Made by a program: the position numbers and the translations under genes. 42,899 bases of DNA from an uncultured bacterium (GTDB lineage Bacteria > Patescibacteriota > Minisyncoccia > Phycocordibacterales > UBA2100): NCBI GenBank assembly GCA_903854215.1, contig CAINVT010000008.1:1-42899 (forward strand). The letters run 5' to 3'. Shown here in pieces: positions 24,309 through 31,055 of this stretch; position 1 is the first letter of the stretch; the number at the start of each line of letters is the position of its first letter. Under the pieces are notes generated by a model. That model worked only from the letters and a program-made list of their open reading frames with translations. It was not told the DNA's origin and ran no database searches.

Positions 24309-25223
24309 ATGGAACGGAAAGATTTGACGACGACAGATTGGCAGGATTATGAGCTTCTCGATTCTGGCAATGGTGCGAAACTTGAGCGCTATGGCGATGT
24401 AATAGTTTCTCGTCCCGAGACACAGGCGATCTGGAAACCATTGCGTCCGGAGTTGTGGAACTCGGCGCAGGCGATATTTGAATGGAAAGACGGAAAAAGC
24501 AAGTGGCAAAAGAAAGGCACCGTTCCCCAATCGTGGCCAGTCGCATGGCGCGACATCACATTCACCGCGCGTCTGACTTCGTTCAAGCACACGGGGATTT
24601 TCCCGGAGCAGGCCGCAAATTGGGAATGGATCGGCGAGTTGGTACAAAAATTGACGAAGCTTAGCCTCGTCAATCCGCAGGTTAAACCTGCGGAAAGCCT
24701 TGCGAAAGAGCCCCCGAAAGTGCTCAATCTTTTTGGTTATACCGGCATCGCGAGTGTCGTTGCGGCGCAAGCGGGTGCCGCGGTCACTCATATCGACGCA
24801 TCCAAGCAATCGCTTGATTGGGCACATGACAACGCGCGATTGTCGGGCATACCCGAAGGTCAGATCAAATATCTCTTTGAGGACGCGGCCGCATTCGCGA
24901 AGCGTGAAGTCCGTCGCGGTAACAAATATGACGGTATCATTCTCGACCCGCCGGCGTTCGGTCGTGGTGCGAAGGGCGAGGTGTGGAAAGTCGAAGAGCA
25001 ACTCCAAGACCTCATCGCGACGACGAAGGAACTTCTTTCTGACAAGCCGGGATCGTTTTATCTATTGAATGGCTATGCAGCGGGATATAATGCGCAGTCC
25101 TTTGCGCAGTTGGTGGAAAGTATTTTTGGTGACGTGAATGGAAACTTTGGAGATCTTTCGATACAAGAGTCAGATTCCAACCGAGTCATTCCGACAGGAA
25201 TTTACGCGAATTTCGTGCAGTAG
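24309..25223 (+). CDS. Class I SAM-dependent methyltransferase (RlmI/COG1092-like)
   Basis: 304 residues from ATG 24309 (ATG 24291, overlapping rlmB, is possible). The Rossmann core has motif I VLNLFGYTGIASVVAAQAGA, the acidic VTHIDASKQSLDWAHDNA and the catalytic LDPPAFGRGAKGEVW. These features are typical of COG1092 rRNA methyltransferases, which methylate cytosine C5 in 23S rRNA. No PUA domain is visible at the N-terminus. A 21-bp palindrome (24674-24694) is inserted in frame in the linker before motif I, encoding NPQVKPAE. It is cotranscribed with rlmB, forming an RNA-modification pair. Confidence 0.85.
   Translation: MERKDLTTTDWQDYELLDSGNGAKLERYGDVIVSRPETQAIWKPLRPELWNSAQAIFEWKDGKSKWQKKGTVPQSWPVAWRDITFTARLTSFKHTGIFPEQAANWEWIGELVQKLTKLSLVNPQVKPAESLAKEPPKVLNLFGYTGIASVVAAQAGAAVTHIDASKQSLDWAHDNARLSGIPEGQIKYLFEDAAAFAKREVRRGNKYDGIILDPPAFGRGAKGEVWKVEEQLQDLIATTKELLSDKPGSFYLLNGYAAGYNAQSFAQLVESIFGDVNGNFGDLSIQESDSNRVIPTGIYANFVQ
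24674..24694. repeat. 21-bp palindrome inside the methyltransferase CDS (copy 1)
   Basis: CCGCAGGTT/AACCTGCGG with a one-base centre, flanked by a T-A pair. The same 21 bp, reverse complemented, occurs at 35551-35571 in an intergenic gap. Confidence 0.85.
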
Positions 25224-25268
25224 AAAACTTAAGTAGCTAAATGATTTTTTGACGCAACCTTTTGTTTC

Positions 25269-25360
25269 CTGCTAGACAACGTAAGTTTGGCAGAAAATTA
25301 GCAGAAAGCTGTTATTGCAATATTCTGCTAATTATGCTATTTTTAGCAGCAAGTTAGCAG
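25269..25360. promoter_or_regulatory. Operator-like cluster of TTAGCAG sites upstream of fic
   Basis: Six 7-bp sites: CTGCTAG 25269, TTGGCAG 25287, TTAGCAG 25298, CTGCTAA 25325, TTAGCAG 25343 and TTAGCAG 25354. Two direct pairs each have 11-bp pitch (25287/25298 and 25343/25354), one helical turn. The inverted 10-bp pair 25297-25306/25323-25332 forms a hairpin. A TATAAT sits at 25373-25378. The layout suggests cooperative repressor binding, perhaps by the winged-helix domain of the Fic protein itself. Confidence 0.7.
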
Positions 25361-25379
25361 GATCGATAAAGTTATAATT

Positions 25380-26720
25380 ATGGCCAAATTTGAGAAACCA
25401 CCACAAATGTTTGACTTCTTTACAGCGGATCTGCTTAAAAAGGCTTTGGATTCTGAAGCTTTATCAAATTTGTTAGATAAAGCGCAAAAAGAGTATGTGT
25501 ACTGGGATAAATTTAAACATTACCCAATACCAGAAGGGTTTACACCTGAAGAAGCATGGACCTATCTGAAGTTCTCTAAAAGAATGAATGTTGAAAATAC
25601 TCCAGTTAAGGCTATAAGTGGAAAAAACTTCACTTATATGTTCACGAAGTCTCTATACCAAAAGTTAAACTATATCGACACTAATGGCGCAGGTATTATT
25701 AAAAGTCTGAGTGGCAATCCCACAGAAGCACAGGCTTCAAAGTTTATTATAGGAAGTCTTACTGAAGAAGCTATAGCTTCTAGTCAGATTGAGGGGGCAA
25801 ACACGACACGCAAAGTAGCAAAAGAAATGATCCTTTCACAAAGGGCTCCAAGAAACAAAGATGAACAAATGATCGTCAATAATTACAGGGCGATGCAAAA
25901 AGCGGACGATTGGAAGGACTTACCGATGAGCGAAAAAATTCTTCTCGAACTTCAGGAAATATTGACTGACCAAACGCTCGATAATGTTGATGAAGGAGGA
26001 AGATTTCGAAGTGATAAGGATGAAATTGTCGTACATGATGCGGTTACTGGTGAGATTGTCCACACCCCCCCGAGAGAGGAGGAGATGTTTGTTGAACTCA
26101 AGCGATTGATCGAATATGCAAACACCGAGGAACAAGAAGACGAATTCATTCACCCTGTAATCAAAGCTACAATTCTCCATTTTTGGCTCGCATACATACA
26201 TCCTTTCACTGACGGAAATGGTAGGAGTGCGAGAATTTTATTTTATTGGTACTTGCTGAAGCAAGACTATTGGCTAGTTCAGTATATATCCGTCTCAAAG
26301 GCCATTAAAATTTCGAGAACGGCTTATGATAACGCTTACTTGCATAGTGAAAACGATGACAATGATCTTACATATTTTTTACTGTACATTACAGGCTCAT
26401 TCAAAAAAGCGATTGATCAGTTTCTGGTTTACTTCGAACAAAAAAGTATTGAGGCAAAAGAATTAAAGGAGACTGCTTCCAAATTAGGACACTATAATTC
26501 AAGACAAATTGCATTGTTGAAATATTTTTCATCACATGAAGAGGGTGAATTCACAGAAGTTATTACGCACCAGAATAAGCATGGAATTTCGCGAGCCACA
26601 GCCAATAATGACCTGAGACATCTCGTTAAGGATGCTTTATTGGTAGAACTCAGGAGGGGAAAAAGGCTTCTGTATCTGCCAAACAAAATAAACATTAAAA
26701 AGTTTATGAAGAAGATCTGA
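25380..26720 (+). CDS. Fic-domain protein with N-terminal inhibitory helix and C-terminal winged helix
   Basis: 446 residues. The Fic active site HPFTDGNGRSAR is at 274-285, complete with catalytic His274. The inhibitory motif SSQIEG at 134-139 lies upstream of the Fic core, the class II arrangement in which Glu138 blocks ATP binding. A Fic_N-like region precedes it. Residues about 370-446 look like a winged helix-turn-helix (ISRATANNDLRHLVKDALLV plus a basic wing). Fic enzymes transfer AMP or related groups to proteins. Codon use is AT-richer than the neighbours, suggesting transfer. The upstream TTAGCAG cluster suggests autoregulation. Confidence 0.92.
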   Translation: MAKFEKPPQMFDFFTADLLKKALDSEALSNLLDKAQKEYVYWDKFKHYPIPEGFTPEEAWTYLKFSKRMNVENTPVKAISGKNFTYMFTKSLYQKLNYIDTNGAGIIKSLSGNPTEAQASKFIIGSLTEEAIASSQIEGANTTRKVAKEMILSQRAPRNKDEQMIVNNYRAMQKADDWKDLPMSEKILLELQEILTDQTLDNVDEGGRFRSDKDEIVVHDAVTGEIVHTPPREEEMFVELKRLIEYANTEEQEDEFIHPVIKATILHFWLAYIHPFTDGNGRSARILFYWYLLKQDYWLVQYISVSKAIKISRTAYDNAYLHSENDDNDLTYFLLYITGSFKKAIDQFLVYFEQKSIEAKELKETASKLGHYNSRQIALLKYFSSHEEGEFTEVITHQNKHGISRATANNDLRHLVKDALLVELRRGKRLLYLPNKINIKKFMKKI

Positions 26721-26922
26721 CGATAGTCTCAAGAATACACAATTTCACTCAATGCCTCGGTAGTCACCTCATGGCCGACTCGGCGTTACTCGGCTGTACT
26801 GTGAACTGACTTCCCAGAGGACTACTCGGTCTCCTGAAATGGAATATCGAGAAACTGTGCAATTGTTTTTCCCTGCAGAATAGTTCTGTCCAAGGAAAAA
26901 TTATCGATACAACGTCTGTAAT
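26721..26922. other. Gene-free gap between fic and a convergent hypothetical
   Basis: 202 bp between convergent genes. I see no ORF, repeat or clear terminator here. Confidence 0.5.
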
Positions 26923-27315
26923 TTAGAGTGAATTCAAGATCTTAGCTATAGCTTTTTGGCCACTGATACCAGGCCTCAAAACTAAAACTGTAAAAGTGTC
27001 CCAGGGCAAGCTGACGACAGCTCCATTGATTTCCAAAACCGTTTTAATACCTCGGAATGTAGGCATCTTTAAAGTAATGTCTCGTAAAAGGATATTTTTA
27101 CCACGTATAGTTCCGGAAGCTTGCCTTATTGTGCAGGTCTTACGGTCTGCATTTTTAATCGCTTCTCGCGCGGGGTTGAATTCTTGATATTGAAGCCCAA
27201 ATTCAGTCGATATCTTTTTGAAAGTATTAACCCTCCATTGTTTGATCCACAATTCACTTAAAATGACCAAGACTAGATACAAAACCAACAATGTATCGAT
27301 AACTGTTTCAGTCAT
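26923..27315 (-). CDS. Hypothetical single-pass membrane protein
   Basis: 130 residues. One N-terminal membrane helix (VIDTLLVLYLVLVILSELWI, residues 5-24) is followed by a basic amphipathic segment. A small beta-rich domain (residues 60-128) contains SGTIRGKNILLRDITLKMP and TVLVLRPGISGQKAIAKIL. It is AT-rich like fic, so both may belong to one acquired segment. No family recognised. Confidence 0.5.
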   Translation of the reverse strand: MTETVIDTLLVLYLVLVILSELWIKQWRVNTFKKISTEFGLQYQEFNPAREAIKNADRKTCTIRQASGTIRGKNILLRDITLKMPTFRGIKTVLEINGAVVSLPWDTFTVLVLRPGISGQKAIAKILNSL

Positions 27316-27335
27316 TGTCCAATTATACCAAAAAA

Positions 27336-28349
27336 TTATATCCCCAATGACGGTGTCTTCGGCACTTCCAATCCGATATGTTCATACCCACGCGCCGTAA
27401 TGATGCGCCCGCGGGGAGTTCGTTCGATGAGACCGCCCTGCATGAGGTAGGGCTCGTTTACTTCCTCAACGGTTGCTTCTTCTTCACTGAGTGCGGCGGC
27501 GATCGTCTTGAGGCCGACCGGACCGCCATGGAATTTGTCGGCTATGACGGTGAGAATATCGCGATCGGTTTGATTGAGACCGAGCTCGTCAATCTCAAGA
27601 AGCGCGAGCGCCTTCTTGACCGTCTTCACATCGAGCGCCTCTTCGTTCACCTCGGCGAAGTCACGCGCACGTTTCACTAAGTAATTCGCGGTGCGCGGTG
27701 TTGCACGAGATCGGCGTGCGATCTCATGCAAGGAATCATTTCCGATCTCGATGCCGAGAATCTTCGCAGAACGACGGAGGATCTCGGTGAGCTCATCTTC
27801 CGAGTAATATTGCAGACGAAAGGTGCCGCCGGAAAAACGACTGCGAAGCGGCGCGGAGAGCATCGAGATGCGCGTCGTTGCGGCGATCAAGGTGAACGGT
27901 GGAAGTTCTAGTTGCACGGTGCGGGCAGCCGGACCTTTGCCGATGACGATATCAAGAACACCCGCTTCCATAGCAGGGTAGAGGACCTCTTCGATGGTAC
28001 GGTTCAAACGGTGGATTTCGTCTATAAAAAGCACATCACCCGGCGCGAGGTTGGTCAGGATCGATGCGAGATCACCAACGCGTTCAATAGCAGGACCGGA
28101 GGTCGCACGCAGTGAAGTACCGATCTCTTTGGTGATGAGATGCGCGAGGGTCGTTTTACCCAAGCCCGGTGGGCCATAGAGCAAAATATGTTCCGCCTGA
28201 TGATTGCGGCCGCGCGCAGCGGTCAAAAGGATGCGCAGATTCTCTTTAATCGTCGGTTGACCGACATATTGTTCCCACGAATCAGGTCGAAGTGCCTGGT
28301 CGAGCGAGCGCGGACTCTTTTCTATTGTGTGTTTTTCTGATTGTGCCAT
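27336..28349 (-). CDS. ruvB: Holliday junction branch-migration ATPase RuvB
   Basis: 337 residues from ATG 28349; the frame is open upstream, but this start gives the normal RuvB length. Walker A GPPGLGKT is at 59-66 and Walker B DEIH at 110-113. The sensor/arginine-finger region LIAATTRISMLSAPLRSRF and the C-terminal winged helix (LMQGGLIERTPRGRI) are present. RuvB hexamers drive branch migration with RuvA. There is no SD and no -10 at leaderless distance. A CACGT-TTG-ACGTG palindrome lies 19 bp upstream. Confidence 0.96.
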   Translation of the reverse strand: MAQSEKHTIEKSPRSLDQALRPDSWEQYVGQPTIKENLRILLTAARGRNHQAEHILLYGPPGLGKTTLAHLITKEIGTSLRATSGPAIERVGDLASILTNLAPGDVLFIDEIHRLNRTIEEVLYPAMEAGVLDIVIGKGPAARTVQLELPPFTLIAATTRISMLSAPLRSRFSGGTFRLQYYSEDELTEILRRSAKILGIEIGNDSLHEIARRSRATPRTANYLVKRARDFAEVNEEALDVKTVKKALALLEIDELGLNQTDRDILTVIADKFHGGPVGLKTIAAALSEEEATVEEVNEPYLMQGGLIERTPRGRIITARGYEHIGLEVPKTPSLGI

Positions 28350-28405
28350 AGATGGTCGGCTCGTCTGCCACGTTTGACGTGGGGGACGGGGCAACGTGTA
28401 GGGTA

Positions 28406-28433
28406 TTGACTTTTCAATACCATATGCTATACT
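28406..28433 (+). promoter_or_regulatory. Strong sigma70-type promoter pointing into a gene-free region
   Basis: TTGACT (28406-28411), 16-bp spacer, TATACT (28428-28433). It is the best -35/-10 pair I found in the window, yet no + strand gene follows before the convergent PilB/GspE gene. Confidence 0.6.
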
Positions 28434-28439
28434 CCCGCA

Positions 28440-28697
28440 AGTTCTAATCCTATCGTATCTGAATCATATTTTTCGACGGCCGCCTTCGTCACGTCAAACG
28501 TGACTTCGGCGAGCCGACGGCGACATGATTCTCTTAGCAAACGTACCTTTATCGAGGACGGATGCGGTGTACTGGCATAGCCTGTATTACTGCTCCTATC
28601 CTTAGATCCCGGTGCACCTTTCCATGAAAGTCTTGCTAAGAGAATCATGTCGCCGTCCTTGCCCCTCATAGCTCGTAAGGGCGACGTAGGTTTTTTC
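28440..28697 (+). ncRNA. Candidate structured non-coding RNA
   Basis: Starting about 7 bp after the promoter, the transcript would contain hairpin GTCACGT/ACGTGAC (28488-28504), extended by CGCC/GGCG. A 25-bp perfect stem (28516-28540 with 28633-28657) follows, and it ends at GGTTTTTT (28690-28697). It matches none of the RNase P, tmRNA, SRP or 6S signatures I know. It could equally be a 142-bp MITE bounded by 25-bp inverted repeats. Confidence 0.3.
28516..28657. repeat. 142-bp element with perfect 25-bp terminal inverted repeats
   Basis: Arms 28516-28540 and 28633-28657 are exact reverse complements, containing GGCGACATGATTCTC and its complement. The 92-bp interior has no long internal stem. 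No target-site duplication is evident at the edges. Confidence 0.85.
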
Positions 28698-28819
28698 ATT
28701 TTTACCTCTTCCTTCAGCGTATCACTCGCAGACGAATTGCAAACTGTCCCCGCTGTGAATAGTGTTGCGTATTCTCAGCGACAGGTTGTCACTTTCTTCA
28801 ATGTTGCCGATGGGTTTTC

Positions 28820-30517
28820 CTATCCGTTTATTCCATCAAGCATCGTCTCGTCGTTGAGATCGACGACACGTGACAGTTCCTCAAAAGAGGTGACACCTTG
28901 CAGTATCTTTACGGCGCCATCCTGTGACATGCGGCGGATTTGTTGTGCGCGCGCTGCTTTCCATATCTCACGTTCGCTCGAGGTGGTGCGGATCGCATCC
29001 TCGATCGCATGATCCATGGTGATGACCTCCACCACGGCGATACGCCCCTTGTATCCGAGACCACCGCACTTTTCACAGCCCTTCGGGATCCACATCGTCG
29101 TGCGATTTTCGGGGAGTTCATCGGCATGCGGGATATTTTTCAACAAGAGATCCATCGTCGCTCGCTGCTCGCCCATGATCGGCGTCGCGACGCGGCAATG
29201 CGGACAGAGGCGACGTACGAGACGTTGTGCCATCGCAACGGTGAGGGATGCGGCGAGTATGTCGGCACTGATACCCATATCGATCAGACGGGGGAAGGTG
29301 CCGGCGGCGTCATTGGTGTGCAAGGTGGAGAACACGAGGTGGCCGGTAAGCGATGCTTGTACGGCGGTCGACGCCACTTCGGCATCGCGGATTTCGCCGA
29401 CCATGATCACATCCGGATCTTGGCGTAGTGTACTGCGCAGACCGAGTGCGAATGTATAATCTTTCGATACCTGTGTTTGAACGACGCCGGGCAGGTGGTA
29501 TTCGATCGGGTCTTCGATGGTGACTACTTTAATGTCCGACGTCGATACCTGGCGGAGGAATGCGTACAGCGTCGTCGTCTTACCACTTCCGGTCGGTCCG
29601 GTGTTGAGAATCATGCCGTTCGGTTTTGCGATCTCATGCTGGAAAAGCGCCATGAGATATTTGTCGAAGCCAAGTGCTTCCATCGGAAGGGCAATCGTTG
29701 TCGGATCAAGGACGCGCATGACGATCGTCTCTGCGTAAGCACCCGGCAATACTGAGGTACGGATCTCGATCTCTTTTTGATTGACCACGATGGAGAAACG
29801 GCCGTCTTGGGCTGCATTCTTTATGTTGAGCTTCAAACCGGATAGCAGTTTGAGACGGGATGAGATCAACACATACGTAGGTATATCAAACGTAAGGACT
29901 TCGACGAGAACGCCATCGAGACGATACCGCATGCGTACATTCTTTTCCTCCGGTTCCAGGTGGACGTCGGAAGCGCCCAGAGAAAGAGCACCCGCCATAA
30001 TGATTTCAAGTACACGCGAAATACGGTGTGTGTCCTTGCTTCCTGCATGTGCGTTGATCTCTGCGCGCACGTCATCCATGGTGCGGAGCCGCTGGAGCAT
30101 TTCGACGATCGTGTCGTTCGAGAGTGTAAGGATGCCGGCCTCGGTCTCTGTGGCATATGAAATGTCATGATAGCGATCCCATGCATGTTCGAGCGATGCG
30201 TGAGACACGATATACCGGCGCACGGCGTATCCCATATGCTCGAGATTGCTCACCGTTGTCAATGAGTCCGACCGCTCAGGGGCGCGCATGGCGACGAAAA
30301 GGTTTTTGTTGACGCGATGGAAGATTGCGAGCTCTGATGCGCGTGCCTCTGCCTCGGTGACGAGACGCAGGGCGTCGGTGTCGATCGATTTGCTGGTGAG
30401 GTCGACATATTCGACGCCGTACTTGCCGGCGAGCATCTCGGCGAGCTGCTCCTCTTCGCGGCTTCGCAGCTCTTGGAGGCGTTCCTCGGACTTTTTTTCG
30501 TTGAACTGTGTCGTCAT
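28820..30517 (-). CDS. Type IV pilus/type II secretion assembly ATPase (PilB/GspE family)
   Basis: 565 residues from ATG 30517. An N-terminal MshEN-like domain (about 25-140) and the N2 region with SDVHLEPEEKNVRMRYRLDG are followed by Walker A GPTGSGKT near 307-314, the Asp box IEDPIEYHLPG and Walker B DPDVIMVGEIRD. The His box LTGHLVFSTLHTNDA is followed by a zinc-binding pair CPHC...CEKC. It is a hexameric cytoplasmic motor that drives pilus extension or pseudopilus assembly. No other pilus gene is adjacent. A TACAAT box lies 6 bp before the ATG. Confidence 0.94.
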   Translation of the reverse strand: MTTQFNEKKSEERLQELRSREEEQLAEMLAGKYGVEYVDLTSKSIDTDALRLVTEAEARASELAIFHRVNKNLFVAMRAPERSDSLTTVSNLEHMGYAVRRYIVSHASLEHAWDRYHDISYATETEAGILTLSNDTIVEMLQRLRTMDDVRAEINAHAGSKDTHRISRVLEIIMAGALSLGASDVHLEPEEKNVRMRYRLDGVLVEVLTFDIPTYVLISSRLKLLSGLKLNIKNAAQDGRFSIVVNQKEIEIRTSVLPGAYAETIVMRVLDPTTIALPMEALGFDKYLMALFQHEIAKPNGMILNTGPTGSGKTTTLYAFLRQVSTSDIKVVTIEDPIEYHLPGVVQTQVSKDYTFALGLRSTLRQDPDVIMVGEIRDAEVASTAVQASLTGHLVFSTLHTNDAAGTFPRLIDMGISADILAASLTVAMAQRLVRRLCPHCRVATPIMGEQRATMDLLLKNIPHADELPENRTTMWIPKGCEKCGGLGYKGRIAVVEVITMDHAIEDAIRTTSSEREIWKAARAQQIRRMSQDGAVKILQGVTSFEELSRVVDLNDETMLDGING

Positions 30518-30523
30518 GACACT

Positions 30524-30529
30524 ATTGTA
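30524..30529 (-). promoter_or_regulatory. -10 box of the PilB/GspE gene, leaderless spacing
   Basis: TACAAT on the - strand, 6 bp before ATG 30517, facing the tsaE promoter. Confidence 0.5.
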
Positions 30530-30608
30530 GCGCACCCGCGGACATGCGCGTAGTCGTGCCGGAGTTGCGCATGGGCACCATGTGCGGGGCGTGGGTGGCC
30601 GAAAATGC

Positions 30609-30614
30609 TACAAT
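30609..30614 (+). promoter_or_regulatory. Extended -10 box of tsaE-polA, leaderless spacing
   Basis: TACAAT preceded by TGC (extended -10), 6 bp before ATG 30621. Confidence 0.55.
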
Positions 30615-30620
30615 CTCGGT

Positions 30621-31055
30621 ATGAAAATAAGCGGTTTGGTCGCGATGGAAGTAGAAGCGGCGCGATTTGCGCAGCAAATCGCGCCGCACCAGGGTGAATC
30701 AGCCCATGCGACCGTCGTTGCACTACAGGGCGATCTCGGAGCGGGAAAGACGACCTTCACGCAAGGAATTGCTCGAGCTCTCGGTGTTGGAGAAAGTGTG
30801 ACGAGCCCGACGTTCGTCATTGAAAAGATATACGAGCTCACGGAGCAGAATTTTACTCGACTTATCCATATCGATGCCTATCGTCTCACTGATGCACATG
30901 AGCTCGAAGTTCTCGGCTGGCATGAAGTTGTCGCTGACCCACTGAATCTGATCATTGTCGAATGGCCGGAGCATGTCGCCGCACTCATCCCCGAAAACGC
31001 GATCCACATTTCATTTGCGGGGACGGGAGATTCGCGTGAAATCATCTATGGTTAA
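30621..31055 (+). CDS. tsaE: tRNA N6-threonylcarbamoyladenosine biosynthesis ATPase TsaE
   Basis: 144 residues from ATG 30621. Walker A GDLGAGKTT is at 37-45, followed by SPTFVIEKIYE and HIDAYRLTDAHELEVLGWHE, the TsaE signature; it ends with LIIVEWPEHVAALIPE. TsaE is the ATPase that works with TsaB/TsaD to make t6A at tRNA position 37. A perfect 14-bp-stem hairpin (30657-30687) lies in frame at residues about 13-23, just before the first strand. The 3' end overlaps polA by 8 bp. Confidence 0.94.
   Translation: MKISGLVAMEVEAARFAQQIAPHQGESAHATVVALQGDLGAGKTTFTQGIARALGVGESVTSPTFVIEKIYELTEQNFTRLIHIDAYRLTDAHELEVLGWHEVVADPLNLIIVEWPEHVAALIPENAIHISFAGTGDSREIIYG
30657..30687. repeat. Perfect hairpin inside tsaE
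   Basis: 14-bp arms (GCGGCGCGATTTGC and its complement) with a GCA loop, in frame in the coding sequence. Confidence 0.8.

Larger units (their letters stand above)
28350..28819. other. 470-bp gap between ruvB and the PilB/GspE gene: promoter, hairpins, long inverted repeat
   Basis: No convincing gene. It holds two copies of a 13-bp CACGT-centred palindrome in opposite orientation (28370-28382 and 28491-28503), a strong rightward promoter (28406-28433) and a 25-bp perfect inverted repeat (28516-28540/28633-28657). A T-rich tract follows at 28692-28703. A 90-codon - strand ORF (28427-28699) has a good SD (AGAGG 5 bp before ATG) but crosses both repeat arms; coding status is doubtful. Confidence 0.6.

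Noticed and set aside
24042-25007. 321-codon ORF on the - strand
   Set aside because: It is antisense to the rlmB-like and COG1092 methyltransferase genes, whose motifs are intact on the + strand.
28647-29012. 121-codon + strand ORF
   Set aside because: Its second half is antisense to the conserved C-terminus of PilB/GspE, and its start lies in the inverted repeat.
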